In this document: piece by piece, positions 46,276-57,712 of the stretch
Numbering within the stretch: position 1 is the first letter of the stretch
Layout: each line of letters opens with the position of its first letter
Source of the DNA: Phallus indusiatus
Lineage: Eukaryota; Basidiomycota; Agaricomycetes; Phallales; Phallaceae
NCBI GenBank assembly: GCA_027605045.1
Contig: JAQFWX010000111.1
Span: 47,682-111,681 of the forward strand
DNA length: 64,000 nucleotides
Direction of reading: 5' to 3'
Notes under the pieces: model-generated
What the model saw: only the letters and a program-made list of their open reading frames with translations
Databases searched by the model: none
What the model was told of the DNA's origin: nothing
Position numbers and translations under genes: made by a program

Positions 46276-48114
46276 ATGAACTCCACTTCTTCTTTTTTTC
46301 TCTCTCCTGCCATCACGATGAACAACAGCAGTAACCATAATAATAATCCATCGTCTTATCCTCATCATTCTCATTCTCATCCTCCTCATCCTCATTCGTC
46401 TCAGAATTTGACCTATTATGTTCCCCCAGTTACTACTGATAACAACTTATCATACACATTTCCTCAACGGCCGTCATCTCATCATCACCAGCAATCTTCG
46501 CAGCAAACCACTCATGGCCATATTCAAGCGCAGAGAACGACAAGTAGTGGAAGGACGGATACTGGTGCATGGCCTTGCTTGCTTGACGGGTGTAACAAAG
46601 TGTTTGCGAGAGAGGCGGATTTGAAGAGACACCAGCGTACGACGAAATCGCATTCAATTCCTGGATCGTAAGACTGGTTCTTTTTCTTTGAGAAATAAAC
46701 ACTTTTCATTCTGTGTTTTTTTAGAAGTGTCGCCAATCCGTGTCCACTATGCGAAGCTACTTTTACAAGAGTTCGTGTTATCGCTATATATGCTGGCCGA
46801 CGCCTTTTTAATTTTCCTTAATTATTACTTTTCAGAGTGACGCTATGCGCCGACATCTAAAATCGCGGTATGTATTACAACCAGATTAAATTCTTCCTTA
46901 TCTCGTTGTTGAATACAATACAAATTTTTTCGCCCCTCTCTAGGCACCAAGGAAAAACACCCGAAACGCTGAATTTGCCGGCGGATGGTGCGACTGGCGG
47001 CCCGTCGTCGTCTAATTCCCATATTTCATCGGGTGCCTCGTCGTCACGCGGTGCAAATCGACGCGCGTATTCGCCTTCTGCTGAAGATACTAGCGAGTTA
47101 TCGGCTTCCGATAGCGAGCGCCAGCCGTATCATCATCACGGTCATGGTCATGGTCATGGTCACCATCACCAGACCTCATCTTCCTCAGCAGCACCCTCCG
47201 GATATGGTTCATCGTCATCTCGAAACGCTGCTGCCGCTGCTGCATCGTCATCGTCTTATTATTCCCCCCCACCGTTGAGTCCGACATCGCCGACCTCAAC
47301 ATCGTCATCCTCCAATCCGGCATCTGCTGGATCTTCGCACCATGGAATGCACCACCACCACCACCCCCAAGATGCGAATAATTTATCACACCATGTTTTA
47401 TATCAAGCAGCGAACAACACGATGTCTTACGAAATTCAACATGCCTTATCTTCACCTCGTCAGCCTCATGCGAGTCATCATCCACAACACCAACAACAAC
47501 AACATCACCAGCACCAGCACCAGCACCAACATCATCATTCAGCCCCCTCCACTTCTTCGTCTTCTACTTCTTCTCGGAGAGATACGACAGCATATGGTAG
47601 TATGCACCCGCAACAAGCCGTGAGCATGCCGATGCAGCCACATTCACATTCATCATCATATACCAACTCTATCTCGGAACACCAGCACCAAGAACAACAG
47701 CATCAACAATACCCAGCATATCAGCAAACATCTTATCCCGCGTATACAGGAGGTAGCGGCAGTAATAGCGTTTATCATCATGGTAATCCGTACATCGGAA
47801 CAGCTAATCGAGCGACAGGTGGGAGTGGTGGTGGTAGTAATACAATGATGAGCGGCAGTAGCAGTAGTAGTAGCGGTGGTGGTGGTGGACAGACGTGGAC
47901 GGGAAAAATGGAAGACGGGATAATGGACGATGGACGAGGGGGAGGAATGTCGCCGACCCGACAGCAGTCTTCAACGGCGGGAGGCCTTGCTGCGCTCGCA
48001 ATGCACGCGTCCAGAGTTCGACCAATGTCTCCGCTTGGTCCTGGAAAACCCAAATCTTCGACTAAATCGGAATTGGAGAATGCGTTAGGACCTGCTGGCG
48101 TGTATAGGCGATAG
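46276..48114 (+). CDS. Two-finger C2H2 zinc-finger protein, His/Ser/Gln-rich
   Basis: Probably a DNA-binding regulator. N-terminus rich in Asn/His/Ser. Two adjacent C2H2 fingers follow: CLLDGCNKVFAREADLKRH with HQRTTKSH, and CPLCEATFTRSDAMRRHLKS with RH. The second is split by an intron between TFTR and SDAMRRH. After the fingers there are about 370 disordered residues with HGHGHGHGHH, HHHHH, QQQQHHQHQH and SSSS tracts. Four exons, short introns; the donor after TFTR is GTTCGT, weaker than usual. The start at 46276 is the first ATG in frame; a second Met lies 14 codons on. Finger 1 has a longer Cys-Cys loop and His-His spacing than the classical form. Target genes unknown. Confidence 0.8.
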
Positions 48115-49626
48115 CCCTCATTGAAATGAATGAATGAATGTTATGAATTCGTGAATGGCCGCTATTTCGGTATCTTTTCTGTTTTTTTTTTCTTATTCTT
48201 TGGAATTTTCTTATTTCTCGCGGACGGAAATAATTTTGTGGCTGTTTATTTCTCCCCTCTCTCTTTCTTTCTCTCGCTTGCTCCCCACCCCCGGTTTGTA
48301 TCTCTTTTATGAATTTGGAATGTATTTCCCTCATATCATGACTTGGCATGTTTCCCTAGGAATGTAAGAAGTTAGAGATCTCATATATCTCCCTTTTTTT
48401 CCTTTTCTCTCTCTTCTCGGTTTTCTCCTACTGCATTTTATATTTTCATTTTACAATCAGAATTAAGGTTGTTGTATACTCAATGCTGAAAAAACACCGG
48501 GTTTGAGCTGAAATTTGAAACCATTCACGTTAGGCCCGGTTCATTTATCTATTTCATTCACTGGTTCGTTCTTTTTTTTTCATTAATTTTACAAGTTTAA
48601 CTCTTACCTGATCTAATATTCGGTACCTAGAGCTATAATAGAATTGGCACAATCCACTCACGGGACTCGGACGCTGAATAACGGAATAAATTCTCACATA
48701 GCCGATTTCAGAGGGGAGATGGGGAGACATGAGGTGTTCTTTTTCTCAAATTAGTTTTCCTTAATGAGCCTCGCAAAAAGGTCATTTGCGCAAATCATGT
48801 GCGCGCAACACAAGACCTTGGACACCTGATGGCAGTGTTATGACAATGCAGTTCAGATAATTAATGCATGCGACGCACACACGCCCACACACAATCTCTC
48901 TCTCTCTCTCCAGTCTCCACACCTTCTTCGTATGGAGATTGAGTTCTCGTTTAACTCAATTATTAAAATCCACCCTTCCATGCGCTGACGATATTCGAAT
49001 CTCGGACTCATCCAAGGCAGAATGTTATCCCAACTTCCAAGGCTGATTATCATATGTACTATTACGCGACAAGAGAACTTCGCAATGGCAACATCATTAC
49101 TTCAAAGCAACAAAGTATATATACGTGAGTAAATTTACTTAAAATATCATGAGCAGTCGTTGCCTTATTCGTTGGGTCCGGACCAGAGAAAAGAAAAAAG
49201 AGCTGAACCACACCACATCTCGGACTTTTTTGATTATATAACCATGTCGTGGAATGTCGTTCTTAAGGCACCACTAGTTTGAGCTATAAATAAATAAATC
49301 ATATACTCACGTTGCGAAAGCCAAGGTGCCAGGGAAGAATCAGGTGGTAAACAATGTGGTATGTACATACGTATGCAGTATCATTGCAGTATGTATATCC
49401 GAGCTCGAAGTTAGCGAAGCGTGACGTGATGACGTGATCAAACAACGCTAGTTTCCCAAGTTCTCATCTCAGGGACCACACTGGCAGGCTATCTCGCCGT
49501 TTAGCCCTTTTCTTTTTCTTATCAAACTCTCACCTCGAAATTATCTTTCTGAAAAGCTAATTTTCTTCTTCTTCTCAATCTTCTTCCAGGGGGAAAGGGC
49601 ACTTTGTTTCCATTTCGTTCAGAAAA
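48115..49626. other. Intergenic region, 48115-49626
   Basis: Holds the 3' end of the C2H2 gene (T-rich) and the promoter of the reductase gene. A (TC)n tract is at 48894-48910 and a TATATA at 49118. No coding gene or repeat family recognised. Confidence 0.45.
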
Positions 49627-52251
49627 ATGGATAAAGTTACTGCTAACACTCAACCAGTTCGGATTCTTATCGGTGCGTTGTCTTTTTAAACATTTGAATT
49701 ACCTCGGTGTTTAATAACACTCTCGTCTCTGTTTTCTTTCTCCGTATATACATATTGCAACCTGTCAATTAAAACACAATCGATGTCGCGCCGTGTCGCC
49801 ATTGCAAACAATTATCATTCAATCCCGGGACCTAACCCTGTTCTGGTTTCAAATATCTTGGACTACACGTGAATTGCATCGTGTATCGTGTTACCTCTAT
49901 GTGCGTCTAAACACGCTAAAAATGACTGCAATTTTTTTTGCACCTGATGTCATGTCATGTTTTTGCGGGTGCGTGCTGTTTTTTGTTTTGCTAATGTTGC
50001 TGCTATTCCTCCTGCTGCACACACATAAACACGCGCGCAAATGGGCATGCGCATGGCCTGGTTCTTTTTCGGGGGGCTTGGTATTTCATTTTTCCTTGCC
50101 TTATCAATCTGATAAATGTCATTCTCTCCGGTAACGTGACTGCCCTATCAACACTTCGCTTACCTCTCCCGCTGCTCTCGTGAAATTACCCCCCCAATCT
50201 CTCCCCAATCTCCTCGTGGTTTTTTTCTGCTGACTTGTCGTTCGTCATGTCGTAACGTTATCCCGTCCTCACCCCCCTCTTTCGCCCCTCACATTCCTAC
50301 ATGACCCGGGTTTTCTTGGTCAAATTCAACCTTATCCTCGGCGGCTCTTCTTCCATGCGGACATCCGGCACAAAAACACAAAAATGGCTATTTTGCCTAT
50401 ATGACACAATGAACAATATCGCCCATGGTTATTATGGTCTTCTCTTCTCGTATACCATACTCTTTCTGGATGATTTACCTTTTCGATCGGAACTGGCTCT
50501 TGTCGTCGGTTTTTGCTGTATTACTATTATGCATCCGAAATTTCGCTTCTCCCCCTCGCATTGCGACCTTGTGATTCTACGCTATCACAACACATCTGAC
50601 GCATATCACATTAATCTGGACTAAAAAAAACTCAAAATGAAATGGGGTTCGCTACCATCATAACCATTATCATCCTCTCCTCACTCTCCACCCCCCATCG
50701 ATCTCTCTAATATTAAAATATTAATATTATTGCTATTGCCATCATTCCTTCTTTTCGAACGTGGACCTATTGAAACAATAACTAACAGTCGGCGCAGGCG
50801 CCGTTGGCTGTTTTTACGGCAGCAGGATGCACCACCCACCAAACGCACTAGTGTCTCTCGTATGTCGTTCAAATTTTAACGCCATCAAGCGTTCAGGGGT
50901 TAAGCTCCAAACGCGCAATTTCGGCGATTACATATTCAATCCAGAGTTTGTGTTTTCTTCTATTGAAGAAGCTTCCGAAGCTCGAGTTCAGCAAGTGCCA
51001 GTACCGGTATCGGTACCAGTGTAAGTGCCTGTCTCCTTCCTACCTATCATAAAACGAAGAAGAAGAAGACAACAACTATATTAGTACCAGTATTAACTCG
51101 GATCGAAGTCTGTCCGAGTCTGAAGGCGCTGGTTCTACCAGTTATGGTTCCAATTCGGGCTCGGCTCGGGCGGGAGGTACAGGTCCGACAACGCGCCTGT
51201 TATCCTCTTCGTTAACATTTCCTCCGTCCCCCACATTTCCCCACCCTCGCCCTCATAGTGACGTTCCTGCCGCCGCTTCTCTCGCTTATCCTCATACTCC
51301 TTCGTCTTCTTCTTCGACTACTCCTACTACTAGTAAACCTAGTACTACAGGCACAAAAATAACATGGGATTACGTCGTCATCACGACTAAAGCGCTTCCT
51401 GACGTATCAGATGATTCATCCTTGATAACGCTCGTCGTGCAGCCTCGCATAACTGCTATCGTGCTGATTCAAAACGGAGTAGGTGTTGAAGACCCTTATT
51501 GTGTCCGGTTTCCGGAGAATTGCGTGCTAAGTGCCGTTACTGTCGTGTCGGCTGAACAAATTCAGCCGGGTGTTATCGTTCAGAATAGGTGGACAAGGAT
51601 TAGTATTGGTCCGTATGGCGCTGCTGGTGCTAAAGATGACGTTGGCAAGGCTAGGACGGAGGAGTTTGTTCAGCTGTTGAAGTTGGGTGGTGTGAAGGAT
51701 GCAGAAGTTTATAGTGAGAAGGCGTTGCAGCAAGTTAGATGGCATAAGATTGCTGTAAGTCGTCTCAAACAAAACATAAATTTATCTAAAATGACTTTAT
51801 TTCTGCTGTAGTAGATTAATGGAAGCATGAACCCTTCTGCTGTTCTCTCATCGGGAACGGAAAATGCTCGGATGGTTAAAGATCCAGAATTACGATTACA
51901 TCTTCGAGCATGCATGGAAGAAGTCTTCCACGCCGCTCATGTAGTTTTGGGAGAACCGCTCCCTTCTCACCTTGCGACAGCCGACCAAATTATAACAAGC
52001 ACAGAACGAAACACAGGTGGACGGCCTAGTATGCTTGTGGATTGGGAAAAGGGAGCTCAATGGAGCTGGAGGTGATTTTGGGTAATCCGATTCGGATTGC
52101 GAGGAGTAAAGGTGTTGAGATGGCTCGGTTGCAAGCTATGTACGCGCTTTTGAAAGCCGCGCAGGAGAGAAGGAGTGAGGAGCGAAAGAAGAAGAAGAGT
52201 TCTAGTGTTAACCAGGGTTCAGCATCGACATCTGAGCGGAGCCGCTTGTGA
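49627..52251 (+). CDS. Ketopantoate reductase (ApbA/PanE) family protein
   Basis: NADPH-dependent 2-dehydropantoate 2-reductase type, the class used in pantothenate synthesis. Splicing 49672 to 50789 gives the nucleotide-binding loop RILIVGAGAVGCFYGSR. Later blocks: WDYVVITTKALPD, TAIVLIQNGVGVEDPY, LSAVTVVSAEQIQPGV, WHKIAINGSMNPSAVL (family Lys/Asn) and PSMLVDWEKGA followed in another frame by MELEVILGNPIRIAR. Odd points: intron 1 is 1,116 bases; a Ser/Pro/Thr-rich insert of about 110 residues sits between the NAD-binding motif and the ITTKA strand; and one base seems missing at about 52057, since WEKGA and MELEV are conserved neighbours but out of frame. Read literally, the protein stops at 52075. 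Many fungal members are not true pantothenate enzymes, so substrate is uncertain. Confidence 0.85.
49673..50788 (+). other. Unusually long first intron (1,116 bases)
   Basis: Donor GTGCGT, acceptor CTAACAG. The joint ATC-G|TC-GGC rebuilds the conserved IVGAGAVG loop, so the borders are secure. Other introns in the window are mostly 45-65 bases. I see no coding or clear RNA structure in it. Confidence 0.75.
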
Positions 52252-52688
52252 AGAGATAAGAGCACATAAATAAATGTTAGCGCGGGTTCAACTCAGTGTT
52301 GTTTCAGGGATGAATTAGTTTCGTTGTCTGCGGATTTGTTTCGTTTCGAACTTCAGACCCTGTTCGGCACTTTTTCTCTTCATAAAAGCTAATGTATTCT
52401 GGGTATTTGCTTTAGTTCCAAAAACAGCACGTGTATTGTATGTTACTTGCTCTATTTGTGTGTGTCTTTCTCAGTTTTTTCACCGAAAGACTTTTTTTGG
52501 AGTATGTATGCATGTTGTTCTATTTAGTTTGATCTTCGGAGCCGCTTGGATCTGGATCATCGGCCAATTACACGCCCAGCTTTCAACCGAGTCGAGTCAC
52601 ATCTAGATTGGTCGAGTCATTTCAAATAATGTACATGTATACTTAATTCATGTCGATTTTCTACAATACCTTGAACACAGCCTGAATA
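52252..52688. other. Spacer between reductase and GNAT copy 1
   Basis: Untranslated and promoter sequence. GTCGAGTCA-like words at 52589-52618 repeat twice. No gene seen. Confidence 0.45.
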
Positions 52689-53366
52689 ATGAGCACATCT
52701 CAATGGCCTCCAGACTATGTATTTATATCTCGCTGGGGACGTATCAAACTCGCGCCTCCCAGAGACGAAGACGATGCTGACGTAGTCGCCCTTCGCAACC
52801 ACTCCGAAACTCGGAGATACCTACCTTACATGCCGTCCGATCTGACGGTAGACCAATGGAGACAGCGCAGGCGCGAACGTACCAGCAAAGAAACCTGGGA
52901 TCTCAATATTCATTTTACCTCCGAAAACTCTCCCAGCACCGAAATCGCCTCCGACGATAAACAGCTCGAAACATCGTCGTCATTGTCCTCTTCTTTCGTG
53001 GGTGTATGCGGTGTATTTCGGATAGACGGCGCAAACAAGGCCGGTGAAGTTGGGATCATAATTCGCCCGGACCTTTATCGTAATTTCATCGCAACCGAAG
53101 CGCTGTATTGCAATCTAGTTCTCGCTTTCGAACATCCTCAGCTGGATTTATATCGCGTATCATTTGTTACTGGTGCTACGAACGTGCGGATGAGAAATTG
53201 GTTAGAGCGTTTTGGAATTGCTTTGGAGTACCTAAAGAAGGAAGCGTGGTCGGATGGTCAGGGTGGTCGATTGGATGTTGTTGGTTATACGATTTTGAAA
53301 CCTGATTGGTTCGCTTTGAAAAGTAGATTGAAAGAGGAATTGGATAAACGGCTCCTCAAAAATTGA
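52689..53366 (+). CDS. GNAT-family N-acetyltransferase, copy 1
   Basis: Single exon, 225 residues. RimJ/RimL-type (Acetyltransf_3) GNAT. N-terminal RWGRIKLAPPRDEDDADVVA and ETRRYLPYMP, then WDLNIHFTSE, and the acetyl-CoA-binding region GVCGVFRIDGANKAGEVGII and RPDLYRNFIATEAL. The end is VSFVTGATNVRMRNWLERFG. The family transfers acetyl groups from acetyl-CoA to small molecules or protein N-termini; the acceptor is not evident. Start at 52689 is the first ATG and aligns with copy 2. A Ser-rich loop (about residues 80-105) is longer than in copy 2. Confidence 0.85.
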   Translation: MSTSQWPPDYVFISRWGRIKLAPPRDEDDADVVALRNHSETRRYLPYMPSDLTVDQWRQRRRERTSKETWDLNIHFTSENSPSTEIASDDKQLETSSSLSSSFVGVCGVFRIDGANKAGEVGIIIRPDLYRNFIATEALYCNLVLAFEHPQLDLYRVSFVTGATNVRMRNWLERFGIALEYLKKEAWSDGQGGRLDVVGYTILKPDWFALKSRLKEELDKRLLKN

Positions 53367-55071
53367 AAAATTAAAAAAACGTGTTTGTTTGTAATTTGCA
53401 TGTATGTATGCTGTCCAAATTTTTTTGATTTATGTATTGAAAGGTCGAGACCCGTGTACCTTTATGATATGATGAGCTTGTGTATTGACAGATCGACTTT
53501 AGGTACATACTTGCATGTGTGTGAAGATTATCGTCTACATTCAAAAGGATCTCCGTCTCTGCAAAAAATGGACAATCTATGGGCGTTTTAAATCTCTGAG
53601 AATCATTACCCAAACTGTGGTTAACACACGACCACAGATCCGCTGGTTCCGCCTGTCAACTCCAAAACTCTAGCTTCTAAGCTTCTGAGCATGACGCCGT
53701 ATTCATCGGACTTGTTATACCAAGACTATATTAGGAATTAAGCCAGATGAAGAGTGATAACCACCAGAGAACCAATCAGATTACCCATGTGTAATTCCTA
53801 TTACTTATTGACTTTTCTCACCTACTACATACATAACAGGTGCACCTACTCATCTTTAGTCAAAAGACCTTGAGGCTGACCCTGTGAATTCGAATTCAGG
53901 GACATTACTCGTAAGCAGACATATACTTTTGAATTCTGACAGCTTAGTTATGTGACACTTCCCATCTCTCCCGGACATTGCTAATCCCGATTCATCCAGG
54001 CCTGTAGCCCGCATTTGGTCAGATTAGCCCTACTAACGGAGATGAGAACAATTAAACACTCGGTCGATTCCTTTCCGGTGATGTAGCACCTCGAAACATC
54101 TGACCTAATGATAAACTATTGTGTACCTCAAAATCTGAGCCGTCGCCCTTGATTTCAACGCAATGGAAGGCAGCGATAGTTTCCGGAATACAGGGTCTCA
54201 ATAGTTCGTACTGCGTCGAGATTTCAAGTCACCGCGAAGACAAGACAGGGAGCCTTCCTTTTCCGGATACCCGCCCAAACACTCATGACATGGAGGGAAA
54301 GAAAAAATAGTTATCTCGCTGTCGGTCTAGATCTTGAAGGTATTATTTATTTCATAACCGCTTCGTGACAAACTGGTTTTAATTTCCCTGAACGGAATCT
54401 GACGAAAAAGTGCTACTGGTCAGCCTTACTTCAACTTGTGTCCAGTTCTCCAAAATATTTTTTCCGGGTTTTCAATTAGTCCTTTCCCGCATAAATGTAA
54501 GATGGTCGCACCTAAACCACTATTCACCCATAGACAGGAACATTTTGTTAACAGCGAGGGCGAAGTGTGAGGGCGTCACGGGCGATGATAACGTTTGTCT
54601 TATTCTTCAATAATGATCCGACCCGCGATGCACTCGTTTACTGAGAAGGTAATCAGACCATTGGAATAGTCAGCTTTCTCGTACCTCTATTTACCAAGAT
54701 AATATTGTGACAGCCCGGAGTTGTCAATGTCTTAAACTAAATAGTGTGTCAACGACTACCTTCTCACAATGAATTTCGAAGCAATAGCATTCAAAATCCG
54801 TCTTTCGAATTTTACTATTTGATAACATAAGTGACAAGTTCTTGTCTTCATTATAAATTGTCATACATACTGCGTGAGTATTACCATAAAGATTACGCGA
54901 CACGTCCTACATAGCGCGCAGAAGACCAGAATGATTTCGGAGCCGATAAAGGTTGATTTCATTAACTTCGTTTAAGTGAGTGACTAGGTTGAGTCATAGT
55001 AAATTCACCTACGGTTGCCTCTTTTTAAAACCAACTTATTTTCCAAACTTCACTTTCCTTCACGCACCAAC
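53367..55071. other. 1.7-kb gene-free stretch between the GNAT copies
   Basis: No conserved coding sequence, no clear terminal repeats and no transposase or reverse-transcriptase motifs. Composition is mixed. It may hold degraded repeat or gene relics, but nothing could be named. Confidence 0.45.
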
Positions 55072-55722
55072 ATGAGCGCACATAAACTGCCTCTCGATTA
55101 TGAGCTTGTATCCCCCTGGGGACGTATCAAACTAGCTCCCGCAAAGGACGATGACAATCTTGATATGATCGCTCTTCGTATTGACCCCGAAACTCGGAGA
55201 TACCTACCTTACATGCCAGCTGATCTGACCTTGGAGCAATGGAAACAGCGCAGAAAGGAACGCTCGGACAGCAAAGAAACTTGGGATCTCAATATCTATT
55301 TTACCTCCCAGGAAGACTGTTCTACTAATTCTTCCGGCCAAACATCGTCTTTCGTCGGTGAATGTGGAGTTTCCCATATAGATTTCGCAAACAAGACTGG
55401 TGAAGTTGGAGTTATAATTCGTTCAGACCTCTATCGCAAATTTATTGCTACCGAGACGTTGTATTGTAACTTGGTCCTCGCATTCGAGCACCCTCAGCTG
55501 GAGCTGCATCGTGTATCATTCGTCACGGCTGCCATAAATGTGCGGATGAGGAATTGGTTGGAACGTTTCGGTATTGCTTTGGAATACCGAAAGAAGGACG
55601 CGTGGTCAGATGGAGAAGGTGGTCGATTAGATGTCGTTGTTTATACTATTTTTAGGCGCGATTGGCCTGCACTGAAAGATAGAATGAAGGAGGAATTGGA
55701 CAGGCGGCTTCTCAATCACTGA
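55072..55722 (+). CDS. GNAT-family N-acetyltransferase, copy 2
   Basis: Single exon, 216 residues, aligned end to end with the gene at 52689: PWGRIKLAPAKDDDNLDMIA, ETRRYLPYMPADLTLEQWK, WDLNIYFTSQ, GEVGVIIRSDLYRKFIATE, VSFVTAAINVRMRNWLERFG, and KKDAWSDGEGGRLDVV. The ATG at 55072 is chosen because it matches the start of copy 1; the open frame extends upstream without an ATG. The catalytic core is intact, so both copies are probably active. Acceptor unknown. Confidence 0.85.
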   Translation: MSAHKLPLDYELVSPWGRIKLAPAKDDDNLDMIALRIDPETRRYLPYMPADLTLEQWKQRRKERSDSKETWDLNIYFTSQEDCSTNSSGQTSSFVGECGVSHIDFANKTGEVGVIIRSDLYRKFIATETLYCNLVLAFEHPQLELHRVSFVTAAINVRMRNWLERFGIALEYRKKDAWSDGEGGRLDVVVYTIFRRDWPALKDRMKEELDRRLLNH

Positions 55723-56036
55723 AACATGGACTGTCTTTACTGCCAAACCTAAACAGAAATGTTATACAATTCGCATTACGAGTTACAAAACTGTACTCAT
55801 AATTTAACGGGTTCTTGTCCTTCTATCTTTCAAATGGTTTGTAGATTATAGCTTGCTATTTGCAAATCTCACTCCTTGACCTCGCAGCGTGTTGGCTGAT
55901 TACACACCAATTCGCCGGCCCGCAGTCAGCTAGAATCTCGTGACTAGAGAGCCAATCGGACCGTCTGCGATAAAGTCGCAGCTTCTTATATACCCTCGAA
56001 GTCTAGTTCTTGCTACCAATTTCTCATCCTGTACCC
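55723..56036. other. Spacer between GNAT copy 2 and esterase
   Basis: Short untranslated and promoter sequence. CTTATATACC at 55985-55994 is a possible TATA element about 45 bases before the esterase ATG. Confidence 0.45.
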
Positions 56037-57449
56037 ATGGCAGCTGTAGAGGTAGATCCAAACCATAATGCACTCCTGCCCGCGTTTGAAGCTCGGCTAG
56101 AACCCGAATACGTTGCTCTTTACAACCAACATATCCGAGGCCATAAATTAGCTCATGAATTCACTGTGGAGGAGAACAGGGAAAACCCTGTTATTCTTAG
56201 TTTTGGGTGAGCGGCTCGGGTCACTAATTGTTGACTTCGTTTTTCTCCGTTCGTTATACCCGTCATGTCGAATTCGTCATAGCGGGAGTACATATGATAA
56301 TTCTTATTGAAAGCTTCCGAGCACTGTTATTTTCAGAATGAGTTGGGATTGAACTAATGCATTGATAAAAGGAAAGAACCCGGACCCCAGGTCGGGGGAA
56401 TTGAACATGCTACCATTACTGTGTCAGACGGAGCGAAGATTCCGTTGGTAATTTACAGGCCCACTGAGGAACAAAAGCGTATCAGTGCTGGAGAAGGAAA
56501 ACTTCCACCTGTTCATATTAACGTACACGGAGGAGGTATGATTCATTATCTCTCGTCCGTTGAATAATCACAAGAAAAATAATAACCACCAACTTACTAC
56601 CATAAGGTTGGGTACTTGGTAATGCTGGAGATGACGAATCTTGGATAAGAAACGCCGTTTCAGCTACGGGATGCGTCGTTGTTGACGTAGCTTATCGTTT
56701 AGCTCCAGAATATCGACTGCCTACACCAATAAACGATGTATGGGATACCCTTGTGTATGTCGCAGAGAATGCGCAAGAGTTGGGTATCGATCCCACCCGA
56801 ATTAGTATCGGAGGATTTTCAGCTGGAGGGCATATCGCGGCTGTTTTATCCCATCGTGCACGAGACAAGGGATTACCTAACAATGGAAAACTCGTATTCG
56901 CACTGATGGTTATTCCAGTGACTGACGCAAATGCTCTTGATACTTATTCGCACGTTAGAAAAGGTAAATTATTAAAGCACATACGAAAATCATTACACAC
57001 CTGGTTTTTAGATGTCCCATATTCTTCATGGAATGAATGTTATTATGGACCTTTTCTCTCCTATGCACGAATGTCATGGTTCTACAAATACGCATTACCA
57101 CTGCCAGTGACCGATGCAGTTCTTACGGACCCGGAAATATCCCCCTTACACTCGAAGAATTTCAAAGGATTGCCGCCGACCTTAGTTTACCCAGCTGAGA
57201 TAGATGTTTTACGGGAGGAAGGGTTAGCTTATGCAAAAAAGCTACAGGAAGAAGGGGACGGTTGGGTCGAATGTGTACTTGCTAAGGGAGTACCTCATCC
57301 TTTCCCGCACCAGGTGAGCCCGTTCCCATATTTTGGTATGACAGGGGCTGAAAAAATAGCAGACAGCAGCCACTCCAAGGGCGAGAGAATTTGTTGAGAA
57401 ATCAACGACAAGATTGAGGGAGGCATATGCAGGCCTTTTGACACGCTGA
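56037..57449 (+). CDS. HSL-type alpha/beta-hydrolase (esterase/lipase)
   Basis: Hydrolase of the hormone-sensitive-lipase group. After intron removal: oxyanion-hole motif INVHGGGWVLGN (split by an intron), CVVVDVAYRLAPEYRLPTPI, the nucleophile elbow ISIGGFSAGGHIAA (Ser), PAEIDVLREEG (Asp) and GVPHPFPHQ (His). The usual GDSAGG is GFSAGG here. Five exons. The last intron (about 57315-57360) is needed to reach AREFVEKSTTRLREAYAGLL and the stop at 57447-57449; without it the frame ends at 57397 with an unlikely tail. About 355 residues, no signal peptide, so probably cytosolic. Natural substrate unknown; short-chain esters are typical of the family. Confidence 0.88.
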
Positions 57450-57712
57450 ATTTGCAGCTATGCCGACAGGATGTCGAGGAGTTAGGAACCTTAAACTAAA
57501 TATTAAAGTAAATTTCTTCTTAGGAATGTGATTCGAAAATACAAGGAATTTTTGCGATCCATGTCCAGAGAGTTTTGCAAGCCTGATCATTGCCGAGTTT
57601 AAAGTCAAGAGCAACTATAGTCGAGTAGCGGAGTTCTAATCCTACAGTTTTCTCGAGCGCCCGTTTCAAAAACTCAAAAACTATATCTTCAAACGACGGC
57701 CAAGGAGGCGTC

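Noticed and set aside
50301..50624. 107-codon open frame inside the long reductase intron
   Set aside because: Composition is random-looking and has no family match; the intron borders around it are well supported.
56752..57397. Esterase as a shorter gene starting at 56753 and ending at 57397
   Set aside because: That would lose the HGGGW oxyanion hole and replace the family-like C-terminus; splicing restores both ends.
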